Source: Tamarix chinensis (lineage: Eukaryota > Streptophyta > Magnoliopsida > Caryophyllales > Tamaricaceae). From it: a DNA stretch of 64,000 nt. The position numbers and the translations under genes were made by a program. How positions within the stretch are numbered: the stretch's first letter is position 1; each line of letters begins with the position of its first letter. Below are positions 35,627-48,005 of this stretch, in pieces. The notes under the pieces were generated by a model. The model was not told where the DNA came from and made no database searches. It saw only the letters and a program-made list of their open reading frames with translations. The DNA lies in assembly GCA_030549775.1 (NCBI GenBank), contig CM060181.1:50226218-50290217 (forward strand). The letters are read 5' to 3'.

Positions 35627-36556
35627 TGTAATATCCCAAATTTTACTACTAAAAAAATTTGATTTATAACAGAAGTATATAATAAAAATATTGGGTGTTA
35701 CTACCATAATTTACATAAGTCTAGTTTACCAAATCATTCTTACGACAACCACAAGGCTAAAACCATTCATAGTAAAAATAAGATAATTAGAAATAAGATA
35801 AGCTTTAATAAATACAAATACGAGTTTGGAGCTTAACTCCGAGTTACAATAATATAATACAAACTAAGGGATACCTTGGATCAAAGAGACCAAAAGGAAT
35901 CTGGATAAAAATATCTTTCGGATAACATGAATCTTTTCCAAGGCACCCATTATAGATAAAAAAATCTCTCCTCCCCACACAATTCATCAAAAGTAGCAAA
36001 CTTATCTAGCTAATCCTCACACAAAGTATCTGGGTCATCTGCTTATGGGAATGAGCAACACCGATAAAAAGATGGTTAGTACACTACGTATTAAGAAAGG
36101 TAACAATAGTATAAAATCAGGGATAAAGGTAAATACATACACTCATAATAGATGATAAGTACACATACAATTTACAGAAAGTCTCATAAGGTAAATACTA
36201 ATCTAAACCTCTTTATTAGGTATAACTATTTTCATTATTTTATTTATCTTGAGTTCAAGAATCCCACTATTCTTAATCTGGTGGAATGGATTGAAGCTTA
36301 TTATCTGGAACAATACACCTGAGCCACTATTATCATTCTGTGGAATATATTTAAAAACATTACCTCCTCAAGGTAAAATGTTCCCAAGCCACTATTATCT
36401 TCTGGTGGAATGGATATGAAAACATCACCTTGGTTCTCACTCATGCACTCTTCCACTTTAAATTATTAGTACCTTATCCATTAAGTTGCTCAACTTATAT
36501 TCTTATTCATAATGAGCATAGGCCCTACTATTCTTAATCCAAAGGAACATACTGAA
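35627..36556 (-). mobile_element. 3' LTR of element R2, left part with its 3' end
   Basis: It reads TGTAATATCCCAAATTTTAC then TACT at the left edge, which is the reverse complement of the family LTR 3' end. The same terminus occurs at 45342 beside a primer binding site, so both belong to R2. It carries CCACTATTATC-type array units (36255-36445). It is interrupted by solo LTR I at 36557. Confidence 0.75.
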
Positions 36557-37404
36557 TGTAACGTCCCTAAAATTTACTACTAAAAAATTTAATTCTTTTT
36601 TTAAGTTGAAGCATATATGGTAAATTTTGGGGTGCTAGCATCATAATTAGTAACAGACCGGTTTCCCTCCACTGTTCCAATACTAAGTGATAAGACTCAA
36701 AATGTACATTACACAATCTCAAAGATATAATCATAAAATAGAGTAGCACAATAGTTAGAATATAGGAAATACAACCCACTAATTGTAGTTATAAAATAAA
36801 GTCCGTGAAAAGAGAATACAAGAGATTATAAGGAAAATACACAACTTTTCCCGGATAGTCTTATGCTCTTAACCCGAGATTAAATCTTGAAGAGCACTTA
36901 TTAGCTAATCCATAATGGTTACTGTCCATTAAATAAGTGAGGGGACAAGAAAGGAACCATTTATTACTATGGTACTGAGTAACCCTTTATATGGGACTAA
37001 TATGTAATGCTCGCATGCAACATATCAGTTGCCATACAACAAACACATTAACATGGAATTATACATATATAGACTAAAATGTAATAATTATACAAATAGC
37101 CACATGCATCAAGATCTTATGCTATCAATACTCATTCACTTAGGAATAGCATAACTTACCAATGGAGCATTTAAGTAATGCTCTTTGTGGTATAATTAGA
37201 GAGACAACATCATATTTAACCATATACCATCCACCCAACTCATAGGCATGTCCATAGGCCCATCAATACAATACCATACACCATCCATCCAAGTAAGCAC
37301 CAATGCTACTACCAATCACATTAGTAGGTCATAATATTTCATTAGTTGTTATCTGAACTCAAGCCATTAGTGTCATGATTTATCATCTCTTGAATTATAT
37401 CCAC

Positions 37405-37700
37405 GTAGGTTCAGGGACCCCACTATTGTCACTAGTAGACCCGTAAATATAATGCAACCTAGGGGAGTACTCTTCTGGATACTATTATCACCGATGGACC
37501 CGTAAATATGATATAACCTAGGGCAACACACTTCTGGCCACTATTCTCATCAATGGATTGATAAATATAATACAATCTAGGGAAAAAAATTCCTGACCAC
37601 TATTATCACCAATGGACTGGTACATATAATACAATCTGAGCAAAATGCTCCTAACCACTATTATCATCAGTGAACTAGTATATATAATCCATATGGTCCT
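37405..37700 (-). repeat. CCGGT-type array in LTR I
   Basis: Five units of CCACTATTATCACCAATGGA-like sequence (the reverse complement of the plus-strand unit) with AYATAATRCAAYCTAGGG spacers, unit length about 57-62 bp. Confidence 0.8.
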
Positions 37701-38589
37701 AACCTATGTTTTGTTCTGTTGTAAGTAATTAGAGTCTTTCTATTTAATTATCACATAATTTTATTTAATTTACTTGAGGAGGAGATCACGAAACCTAAGA
37801 CAAAAAGGTACACGAGTTATACTGATGCATAAGAGCAGCATAGGATCCTACCAACTATCAACCTAGAGACACAAAGGTACCCTGATCATACTAGTACACA
37901 AAGGCGCACAATACCCTACCGATAAGGACACTTAATACATAAGTATGCATATCCCCTAATTAATTCTATTGAGCTCAATAGAGTAAGATGTAGGGCCTGG
38001 CTAGGGAATTAAGGCACAACAACGAAATCCAAAACAATTGCGGGCTAAACCACATCTTTAGAATAGCAACCCCTAAAGAGCTACCATTTCCGATCTCAAG
38101 GTCTTTCACTTTAAGTATTAGTATTTTAATTAAGGTGGCCACGAGAAGCACACGTTAAACTCATACTTAACCATTTTTATTTGTTTCCAATATTATGAAG
38201 TAACCAAAATTAGGATTATTATCAATGCCAACATAAGTAGTCCATTAAGGCTATCCTAGGCTCCAACACTCATACTTAGGCACCTTAGGGTAAAATGACA
38301 AAAATTCCCCTAAGGCTAAGGCTAAGGCTATCTCTTTACTATCCACTTCCATCACAGAGTTCATTTTATTTCATTAGCATACCATGATTAAACTTTTGAT
38401 CATGAAGTTAAGATAATCAACACACCAAATAACCATTTTACACATAAAACCCTAACATGCACTTCTAGAACAATCGAACACACATTCTCATGCTTAATCA
38501 ACAATTAATGCACTTCCTATATGTTTATGAGAATGACATCATAACATACCCCAGTTTACCAAGTTATCCCTAGACCATGCAAGTATATT

Positions 38590-39440
38590 ATGATGCTCTC
38601 CAAATTACCAAAAAACTCCTAGGCCTTATAATATTCATGATCATGCTTGAACAAGTGATGCTAAGGTAATAAACCCCTATTCCCTTATTTAACATCAATT
38701 AATACTTATCATGAAGGTTTATTAGACTAATTGTCATATTATAAGAAAAATTACCAAAATGCCCATAGACTATATTTTATTGAACATCATGCTCAAATAA
38801 ATGATACTAAGACACTAAACCCCTAGTATCATATTTAACATCAATTTATACTTATCATGCATGTTTATTAGACTAATCATCATACTACATGCAAAATTAC
38901 CAAAATACTCCTAGACCATATATTATTGATTATCATGCTCAAATAAGCGATACTAAGAAAATAAACCCTTATCATCATATTTAACATTGATTTATACTTA
39001 TCATGCATGTTTGTCAAACTAACCACCTTATTACATGCAAAAATTACCAAAATTCCCTTAGTTCATTTACTATTAAGAATCATATCCAACATGCATTACT
39101 AACACCACAAAACCCCTATTATCATTCTTAGCACCAATTATTACTTACCATGCATGTTTATTTAGGTAACCCCCATTTCACATGCAAAATTACTAAAATG
39201 TCTCTAGGTCATAAAATATTAATAAACACACCCAACATGCATTACTAACATCATAAAACCCCTATTATCATTTTTAACCCCACATAATACTTAACATGCA
39301 TTTTTATTAAGATTCTCACCACCATATATTAAAATTATTAAAATACCCTTAGGCCATAAAATATTAATATTTTTGCCAACACGTATATTTATAACACACT
39401 AAACACCTATTTCCATTCTTAGCAGCATATATAACACATT
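38590..39440 (-). repeat. Tandem repeat with ~146-bp unit in LTR I
   Basis: The motif AAATTACCAAAATRCYC recurs with TTACC/TTACT starts at 38605, 38751, 38897, 39044, 39190 and 39335, giving spacings of 146, 146, 147, 146 and 145 bp. Between them a constant order is kept: CATGCTCAAATAA, then AAACCCCTATTATCAT, then ATACTTATCATGCATGTTTA. There are six units, about 70-85 percent alike by eye. It lies inside the LTR, not in intergenic satellite DNA. Confidence 0.85.
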
Positions 39441-39999
39441 AGGCATCCTACTTAAGTTTAATTATCATCATGTGTTCAAGTAACCAAATTACACCTAGGA
39501 CTCATATTAGTAAGATTATTACTACAAGTGCCCATGCCTACTTAGCATAGCATCATATACACATAACAACCATCATCAAATATTAAGCCCCTTCTAAATC
39601 ATCTTTTCATACACATCACAACCTAAACAAGATACATACATTCTTTTTCCATTTTCTAAGATAATATGATAATCATGAGATTATCTATAACAAATCATAT
39701 TTATACAAATCATATGCCAAAAATCCAAATGTGCTAACATATGATAATCATACATTTTAGTGGGGTATACTGGTCATCTCATTTCCAACAGAACCAAATT
39801 TTATCACTATCTAGTTTAAAATGCTTGAGCTCTGTTTAATAAAATTTCATATCTAAAATAATATCACAAGTGAAGTGTTAATATTACATAAATAAAAGAA
39901 TGATTTTTATTAAAAATATTTATTAAATATATAACATTACCAACTATCTTATACCTTAACATTAGATATAATACATAAAATTTACACAACATAACTCAC

Positions 40000-41260
40000 G
40001 CTACATGTGAAACTTGAGTTATACAAGGCGGAAAAGGGGGAATGAAAAAGGAAGGAGGGTGAGGCTTGAGTAAAGGGCTGATGGAGGTGATGGAGGGGGT
40101 GTTAGTGCTGGTTGTTGTGTGTAAAGGTGAGGCAGGAGGTGGGTGGTGGTACGAGGTCATAGTGCAGTGGCTTAGAAGGGGTAAAGACGATGGCGAGGCT
40201 ACAGGAGAAAGGTGTAGATAAGGGAGGCAAAAGTAGATGAAAGGAAAAGAAGAGGAAGAGAAGGGGGAAGGTAGGGTGGTTCGGGTAAGGTGGTCGCAGG
40301 TAGCTGGGGGAGGCTGTGATGGTGGTGGAAAGAGAGGGGGAAGAGGTGGCAGGTGCAGAGGAGTTGAAAGGGAGAAGGAGAAAAGGGAGGGGGTAGGCTG
40401 TAGGGTGGCTAGTGCTGGCTACTTGGGGTAGTGCAAGGAGGAAGTAGGGCGGTGGAGATGGCGGCGGAGATGGCGGCGTGGTAGCTAGGTTGGTGGTGAA
40501 GATGGTAGAGGCGGGCTACATGGATGTATAAGGAAAATAGGGGAGGAATATAGGAGATAAGAAGAAGAGGGAATTAGGGAAGGGGAGGGCTAAGCTAGAG
40601 GGAGAATGAGGTAGAGAATAAGAGAAGAAGGAGAAGAAAAAGAAGAGGAGGAGAGAGGGAGGTCTTGTGGCCGTGCAAGTAGGAGAGTGTAGACGGGTGG
40701 CAGGGCATGCAATAGAGATGGACGGAAATGGAAGGAAGGGGCATGTAGGGGAAGGGTAGAAGGGGGGATGTAAGTTCGAAATGGTAAAGCAAGGGATGGT
40801 AGGGGAGGAGGATGGTACAGGGGGTTTAGTCGGGCAAAGGGGAGGTGCAAGCTGGCAAATGCAAGGGCAACGGAGGAAGAAGGGAGAAGGTGTGTGATGG
40901 GAGGGAAGAGGTTGTTTGGCTAGGGGTGTAGGCAGGGAGAAGGAAGAAGAAAGAGAGACAGGTCATGCAGGGAAGGAAAGAAATGGAGAAGGGTAGGCTG
41001 GCCCGCATAGGAGAAGAAAAAAATGGTGATGAAGGCTGGGTAGGCCCAAGGAGAAAAGGAAAAAAGAAAAAAGGAAGTCCAAGTTAGCCCGGGTGGGAGA
41101 AGAAAAGAAGAATAAAGGAAAGGGATGGTTCGATGGAAGAAGAAGAGAAGGAGAAAAGGAAAGTTTAGGCTAGCCCAAGGAAGAGCGAAGAAAAAAAATA
41201 AAGAAAAAGAAGAAAAAATAGTAAAGAGGAAAAGCATAAAAGAAAAAGGAAATTATTTTT
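40000..41260 (-). other. Pyrimidine/GC-rich core of LTR I
   Basis: G- and A-rich on +, C- and T-rich on the minus strand, with GGCGG and GGTGG runs. The open frames (40590-40850 and 40920-41237, minus) are Pro/Ser/Leu/Phe-rich low-complexity shadows. It matches the core blocks of LTRs A, B and C. Confidence 0.55.
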
Positions 41261-41560
41261 AGAGTTAGGAATATAATTTAGATTAAAATTGTTTATTGGA
41301 AAAATATTAAATTATATTATCCACAAATTAGGTATTAATTTAAGAAAATAATTTTGATAAAATTATGGGTTTGGGGATTTATTTAACTGAAAAGAGTAAG
41401 ATAAAATGATAAAAATATTTACATTAATTTATTAAATAATTTTATCTATTTTTGTAAATCAAAGTCAACAAAATAATTAAATCAATAATTTAAGATTAAA
41501 TTATTTTAGATAAAAGGTTAAATATTTAAATTTTAGGTTTTAAAAATTGGGGGTGTTACA

Positions 41561-43520
41561 CTAAAGTACCTTCTCAAGAACAACACATTCGAGCCACTAT
41601 TATCATTCAGTGGAACGGATCTATAAAAATACCTTCTCAAGGCAAAATATATCTAAGCCACTATTATTATCTAATGGAAAAGATATAAAAAAACATTACC
41701 TTAACCCATCTCACGTAACCTTTCACTTGAAATGATTAATGTCATATTAACGATTGGTTCACAAGTACATAACACATTAAAACAGGTCAACATATCAGGT
41801 GGGTCATAAGGTTGTTCTTGGGAGTTATGATCTTTATTTTCCAAAACTCTAATTTCACAATTTGGGTATAAATTCTCCCATATTGGTCATTTACCAACCA
41901 AATATAGTATATATTCCTCAAATATTATTATTAATAACATATCTAAAATTCAAGATCTAACTTGCATGCCTTACAAATAAGATAATAGTCTTATCTCAAA
42001 AGTTACTATTTATAGAGCTCCCAAACCCTAATTTCATAGGTAAGTCATAAATTTTTTCCATAATTCTCATAACATTACCAAATTTAATATAAATCCCTAA
42101 AATTCTAATATTAACAATATATCCAAAATGTGTGGTCTAATTCTAACATTTTACACATGTGATAATAAGATTACCATTTTATGATTACTATTCTCAATTT
42201 AAGCCTTTTTCTCATTTTGGAAAGCTTATGACATCCATAATCACGCCAGTAAACCCACGTGATATTATTAGCACATTTTAATACTCCAAACACATTAAAA
42301 TACCAAAATTCCTATATTAACCAAAATACCCATATAGATAACCGAAAGCCCTTATTTTACAAAAATTAGTATCATTATCTCTAAATCCTCCATTTATCAT
42401 GAGACATATTAAACATGCTTTATTTCTACTTATCATACTCTATAAGTCCCATACTATTCTTCCACAAATTATACTCATCCACAAAATATAACTTGGAGTA
42501 GTAACATCATATTAGCACATCTTGCGTTATTTATGCTCTTTTTCTATCACATAATCTATCTTATTATATCACTAACAACATGAATTTAACCATATAATAA
42601 AAATATCATGATAATACACATATCCATATAAGAATTTAACACAAAACCCTAAAACATCAACTAGTATCCTTACAAAAAAGGCTTTGATCTCTAAGCATGT
42701 TTATTATATCCCTCCTCATTCTGGACATTTGAAGTATCACCTATGAAAAATTAAAAAAAAACAGAATTAGAATATAAATGATATAATTAAGGAGGGGTTA
42801 AGATAATCGAAGGGTGAAAGAGTGGAAAAGCCAAATTGAGGTTCGAAGGGTCTCGACCAAGTTATGAGCAACAAAGAAGGGATTGGTTGAAGGGGTGAAA
42901 CAAGGAGGGTGGGAAAAGCAGGTTTATCCAAAGGGTGAAGGTGAGAACTGATGGTTTTGGCTAAAGAAGGGTGGTAGGCTATAGTGGAAATGGCTGAAAG
43001 GTAGTGGTGGGTTGTGGTGTTTGCTATCATAGGTAGTGTGTGTTTGCTTTGATGAAAATGGCTGAATGGAAAAGGGTAGCAAAGTTGGTTTTGGTCGGTG
43101 CTTCAGGCGAGTTAATGGAAAATGTGGACAATGCTAGGGGTGATGGTAAGGAAAATGCTACCGGTGGAGGTGTTGGTGCCTCATTGGGGCTTTCCGGTGG
43201 AGGTGATCTTAGGTAGTTTTGGTGATGGTAAGGAGGGGAAAATAATGAGGAGCAGCTGTGTTTGGGGTATTTTGACTAAAAAAACAAAGGGATAAGGGGG
43301 TACATGCAAGCATTAAATGTGCCTTATACACACACATGCATGCAAGAAAATGGAGAGGAAAGGTGATGTGCTTGGGTAAGAATGTCAATCCCCGACTCTA
43401 AACATAGGATGATAAATTGATGGGGTACAAGGATAGGATTGGTAGGGAAGGTATGCACGCAAGAAGAAGAGAAGAGGAAAATAAAGGTATGGGCAAATAC
43501 AACCTTTGTCATAGGTCTAC
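41561..43520 (-). mobile_element. 3' LTR of element R2, right part
   Basis: It resumes after the CTAAA duplication with further array units (GCCACTATTATCATTCAGTG). It then aligns with LTR L (15600-16300 and 21200-22300) and in places with the R1 3' LTR (ATGCATGTGTGTATA segment). The expected 5' terminus (TGTTATTACA-like edge at the right) is absent: LTR sequence runs directly into protease near 43500-43550. The 5' end of this LTR, the PPT and the whole RT-integrase region are missing. Confidence 0.68.
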
Positions 43521-43850
43521 GCTTGCATCTCTATTAGGAGATGCTAGTAACTTAAGGTCCTAACAATAAGGCTAGCTCCTAGGCACACTCTATCACTACC
43601 TCCCTAGCATATCCATTCCAAGGATAATGTAAAAATCTTGAAGGTCCATCTCAACTAGGTCTATTAGGAAGTGTACCCTGTTTATTTCTAAGTCCACATT
43701 CGAGTATTGCCTAGTATAGTCCAATCTATCCCCAAAAGGTAAAATCAAAGATATAGATATAGAAGAAGATGGATATAAAGTAGCTCTAGCAATAAACACA
43801 TTATACACAAAAGATAGAGATGCTCACAAATAAAAACTACATAAGCTGGT
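43521..43850 (-). pseudogene. Aspartic protease relic of element R2
   Basis: The minus-strand frame 43808-43596 reads FGDRLDYTRQYSNVDLEINR and later LVEMDLQDFYIILGMDMLGR, the C-terminal part of a chromovirus protease. It matches the R1 relic at 1-210. The active-site D-S/T-G is not visible. It is followed at once by LTR sequence instead of RT, so pol is deleted. Confidence 0.75.
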
Positions 43851-45323
43851 AGCAAGAGGATGGAGAACATACCAGTGACCACATCAAAATGCATGACAGC
43901 CTCTATCTAGTTGATGACATTCAGGTGCCCACTTAACTATACTCCTTGGTATCCTCCACAATACTTTTTGGAACCCTAGGTCCATCCTCCTCCCTGAGAA
44001 AATGGCTAAGATCCCTATGACCTCTCCTTGTCCTCCCTAGGCTAACTAGTGGTTAAAGTAGGTGCCCTTTACTATTGTTGGTGTTATTGTTGTTGATAGG
44101 ATTGTTATTGATAGTCCTGTTGCTGAGGTATCAGTGGTCATTACTACTAATACTGACCCTACTAATCCTGGCACTCAAAAGACCGGTGGCCCTGCTGACC
44201 ACACGTCCTAAACTAAAGAGGGGTGCCTTGATAGTCTATCCCCATATGATCCCAACCACAGAATTAATATAGGAAGTGCTTCTATTCACTCAAAAATCTA
44301 CTATAACTACCCGTCTGACCCTGGTGTCAGAATTAACCTCTTTGAGGTTGGATCTAACCCCACTACTAAAATTGTAGAGGTCCGCCTACTTGGAAGTGGA
44401 TTCTACCTCTAGAACTCTATGTCTCCGGCTTCCTCTTGCTCAAAATGGAAGTTAGCTCCTGAACCAACGTAGCGGCGATACACACCCTCTCATACAACCT
44501 ATCCAAGTCCTAAAAATCCACGGTAACCATCATCCTTCAGATGCTAGAGTGGAGCCCCTACTCAAATTGATATACCAACGTCGACTCACTAACTGCAATC
44601 CTTAGCACGAACATTAGTAATTCAGTGAATTAGGTGTGATACTGCCTCATAGTCATGCTCCCCTGATTCAGCTACATGAACTCCTTTGGCTTATCCCTCT
44701 TAAGAATCTCTGGGTAAAACTTAACACAAATCATTACCTTGAAGTCCTCCTAGGATATCTACGCCCTCCCAATGCATGACAACCTAACCACCAGGTGTTT
44801 GTGACTCCGCACAAGAAGAAAGCTGCAATGCTCGCCTTCCAAGTAGGTGGGCAGTTAACCACCTCAAACATCCTATATATGTCCCAAATCCATCCCTCTA
44901 GGATGATCGAGTTCTTGTCACTAGCGTAGGTCAGGAGTGATGTCTCATAACCCTCCCAAACCAATATTCTCTGATGCCCTCCTATGGGTAGTGTGAAGGT
45001 GGTAATGGCAGTTGAGGTGGGCATTGAGCAAACTTGATGAACCCCTCAAAGGTCTCTTCTAAATGACTAAATCTCTAGTTAAGTGCCAAGACAAACTAGC
45101 TACAAGACAGAAAATACGTTAGGGAAAATATTCTCATCTTACTAACACATTGTACACATAATCACATGCAAGGGCCGCCTAGGCTACCTCTTCTCAATTC
45201 CTCACAAGTTAATCCAAGTTTTTGAAGAATTGAGTTTTTTTTTTTGAAAATATGAAATAGAGCGATGAAATCAGATGAGGGATCATTTGAAAACCAAAAT
45301 TTAAAATATGGTAATCAAAACAA
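43851..45323 (-). pseudogene. Gag relic of element R2
   Basis: The minus-strand frame 45024-44734 contains WIWDIYRMFEVVNCPPTWKA then SIAAFFLCGVTNTWW. This fits the Ty3/Gypsy gag core, where (W)xxxxExxFxxxxCxxxxKxxxAxxxLxGxAxxWW is typical of Del/Tekay elements. The rest of gag is broken by stops and frameshifts, and a zinc knuckle could not be made out. It lies between the primer binding site (45326) and the protease relic. Confidence 0.7.
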
Positions 45324-45325
45324 AA

Positions 45326-45339
45326 GGCTTTGATGCTAA
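45326..45339 (-). other. Primer binding site of R2 (tRNA-iMet type)
   Basis: On the minus strand, two bases after the LTR end, TTAGCATCAAAGCC matches TTGGTATCAGAGCC at 11 of 14 positions, and all three mismatches are transitions. That sequence is complementary to the 3' end of initiator tRNA-Met, the usual primer of chromoviruses. It fixes the left edge of the R2 5' LTR at 45342. Confidence 0.72.
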
Positions 45340-45341
45340 CT

Positions 45342-45384
45342 TGTAACACCCAAAATTTTACTACTGAAAAAATTCAATTTACAA
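45342..45384 (-). mobile_element. 3' end of the R2 5' LTR
   Basis: TGTAACACCC then AAAATTTTACTACTGAAAAA matches the terminus at 35627 over about 45 bases, differing mostly by transitions. After that the two copies part, where plus-strand LTR E probably begins. The remainder of the R2 5' LTR must lie beyond the window. Confidence 0.65.
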
Positions 45385-45781
45385 TGGAATAAATTTTTTT
45401 TAAGAATAAAGGATAAAATAATGAGTTATTCAATAAATATAACATATATTTACACTTTATAATTAAAATAATAATCCCAATTATGACAATAAAAATGACG
45501 TAAAATAATTATTATTTGGAAGCTATTTTAATTAACTAACCTAAAATAAATTATAGTTAAATTATGGTATTTTTTAAATTAATGTAAATTATTTGAATTA
45601 TTACCCATAAATTCCCAAAAACCCAAAACACCCTACCGTCTCTCGTTTCTTTTTCTTTTTTTTTCCCTTTTCCCCTCTTTCTTTACCTTTTTCCTCTCTT
45701 TTTTTTCTTTCATTTCTTTCTTTTTCTTTATTTCTTCCTTCCTAGTTATCTGGGTTGTGACCTAGCAAGCCCAGTAATGCG
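45385..45781 (+). mobile_element. LTR E, left part
   Basis: AT-rich sequence followed by a CTTTTTCTTT-rich block (45640-45740) in the order seen at the 5' end of plus-strand LTRs. The exact start is uncertain; TGGAATAAATTTT at 45385 is a candidate. It is interrupted at 45782 by LTR F and resumes at 50995. Confidence 0.5.
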
Positions 45782-46364
45782 TGTAATACTATGAAGCCTT
45801 AATTTAGGAATTAATCATAAAATAGGAATTAATAGATGAGATTAATTAAAGATACCATTTTTAAAAAAAATGTTATTATAATAAAAGTAATTAAGGCAAA
45901 AAAAAAAGAGGAAAATAATGTAAGAATTAAATTAGTGGAGGTTAGGATAATTTGCTACACTAAAATAGATTTTAAGAAACTTAAACTATAAATTCTTAGA
46001 AAAAAATTTAATTATTTATTTTTACTAATTTTATTATTCCCAAAAAAAATTTAAAATCCCAATACCCCAACGGCCTTTTTTTTCCTTTTCCCTTTTTCTC
46101 TCTTTTTCTTCCTTTTCTTTTTCTTTCTTCCTTTTTCTTCTTTTTCTCCTTTCCTCACCGGTATAGGCCACACACAGCTCAGCCCAGCTTCTCTCCCTCC
46201 CACCTCTCCTTCCTTCCTACGCAGCCTAGCCCATTCATTTTTTTTCTTTTCCCCTCGCTGGCCTAATGGCTCTGCCCAATCTTCCCTTTTTTCTCCCTTC
46301 CTTTTCCTCTTTCTTCCATTTTTACCCTCATCTTCTATGTTGTCCCCTCCAACCAGGTAACACA

Positions 46365-46385
46365 CATGGCTGCTTCGCAGCCATG
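46365..46385. repeat. 21-bp perfect palindrome in LTR F
   Basis: CATGGCTGC-TTC-GCAGCCATG: nine paired bases around a three-base loop, in the GC-rich core. Its place corresponds to the 41-bp inverted repeat in LTR B. Confidence 0.85.
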
Positions 46386-46441
46386 GCTCTCACTCTCCCC
46401 TCACCTTCCCTTTAACCTAACCTATAGGGCATGTAGCTGGC

Positions 46442-48005
46442 TGATGCGTTGTCATATGCACAACAAATTTAATAAATAAATCCTAATTTCCAAATACGTA
46501 GTATATGGTAAGAAGGAGTCAAACCCACAAAGAATAGTATATAATCAATAATTTTGTAATTGAAGTTAAAACCCCGGTTATGCAATAACATATAATTCTA
46601 TCATCAATATCTAAAATATGGATAAATAATAAAATATTGTACTCGCATATTAATGAATAAGGATAGGAGGTATTGATTATGGTGTTAGGATATCAAATAA
46701 TCATGGAGAAAAGAATGATTCTAAATGATTTAACGTTAACCTATAGAAACTCATAATAATTCATCTCTTTACTTTCTCTTAATTCTAATAAATTGAATAA
46801 GCTCTTAATTTATCACCTAACCAATTAATAACCTAGGTTAAGAATGCTAGATTCAATTAATGGCAGCATTATGAATGGAAAGCAGTCAACTACGACCATA
46901 ATCACATAAGCTCGGATCATGCAATCGTATGAATTAATGGACAAGATTAACAATTAATCTTTTGCTACTCTGGAAATGTTAATTAACAATTACGTATTAA
47001 TTCCGTTATCCTAGCGTAGATTAAGATCTAAACTAGATAGGTGATCAATCTAGTTAGTTTAAATTCTTAATCTATAATGTGAGATCATTCAATTCCGTCC
47101 ATCAATTCAATTAAATTTCATCTAGAATCATGAATTAAAATTACATTATCATGTCTGAAACCCTAATTCCGTCATCAAATCCTCTTACCTTATACTATCT
47201 ACATAATTTCATAACACACAATTAAATGCAATAATCTATAATTAACATTAATGCTTTCAAATAAATTAACAATGAAACACCAAACATAAGAGAAATAATA
47301 ATGCACTAAAGAGAATTTATTTGCATTCAATCCAAACTCAAAACTTGTAATTAAGAGAGGAATGGAGAAGAACTTATCGACTTGAATTGCAGAGTGTTGG
47401 TTTTTCAATTGAATACAATGGAGAGAAAGAGAATTGGAATTACAAATTACATGTGATATCTAGAGAATATAGAGAGAAAGAGAGAATCCCATTCTTGAAC
47501 TCCCCAGAACCACCCCCGAATGTTTAGAACTTTAGAAATATATCAGAGAAAAGTTGCGCGAACGGTTATAGAATTTAAGAAAAACACTGTCCGTGTTAGG
47601 AAATACAGGACCTCTGTATTTTTTCTTAAATTCTCTACCAAATGCTGAATTTTAAAAGCTGAAATTTCGTGTACTGATAGAAAGACATGGGTAGTGTTTA
47701 TGAAACACGGGGGTGTCGTGTTTCTTGTTCCTTCATTATTTCTTCATGAAATTTTAGCACAATCTTCCCTTTGATATATATTCTTCATTTGTGGTCTTTT
47801 CTTCCATTGATTCCATATCTCTTGATGTGTTCTTTGCTTCATTTTCTCTTTCCATCGATTTCTCCTTTGAATTTCTTCATTTTTATATTTTCCTGCAAAA
47901 TCTATCAAAAAGAGAAAAACTTGAGAAAAGATTAAATCTAATAAAAATAATGAGGAATAAATGACATTTTTACTTAGGAAAATAACATATAAATTCCATA
48001 TATCA
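46442..48005 (-). mobile_element. Solo LTR J (Athila/Tat-like, 1564 bp), nested in LTR F
   Basis: On the minus strand it starts TGATATATGGAATTT at 48005 and ends ATGACAACGCATCA at 46442. The flanks CTGGC (46437-46441) and CTAGC (48006-48010) are a target duplication with one G/A transition. Near the 3' end on the minus strand is TTTGTGGGTTTGACTCCTTC, like the 'GTGGGTTCGAC' segment before the LTR end of many Athila/Tat elements. There is no coding region. Confidence 0.82.

Larger units (their letters stand above)
36557..41560 (-). mobile_element. Solo LTR I (Tekay-like, ~5.0 kb), nested in the R2 3' LTR
   Basis: Left edge TGTAACGTCCC (minus-strand 3' end) and right edge GGGGGTGTTACA at 41560 (minus-strand 5' end). 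The flanks CTGAA (36552-36556) and CTAAA (41561-41565) are a target duplication with one G/A transition. Contents on the minus strand: AT-rich start, GC-rich core (about 40000-41260 on +), a ~146-bp tandem repeat, a CCGGT-type array (37405-37700) and terminal palindromes. The purine-rich block yields only low-complexity frames. Its AT-rich start resembles K and A. Confidence 0.88.

Noticed and set aside
40920..41237. Leu/Phe-rich frame suggesting a membrane protein
   Set aside because: It is the pyrimidine-rich strand of the LTR I core. Apparent hydrophobic runs come from TTC/CTT repeats.
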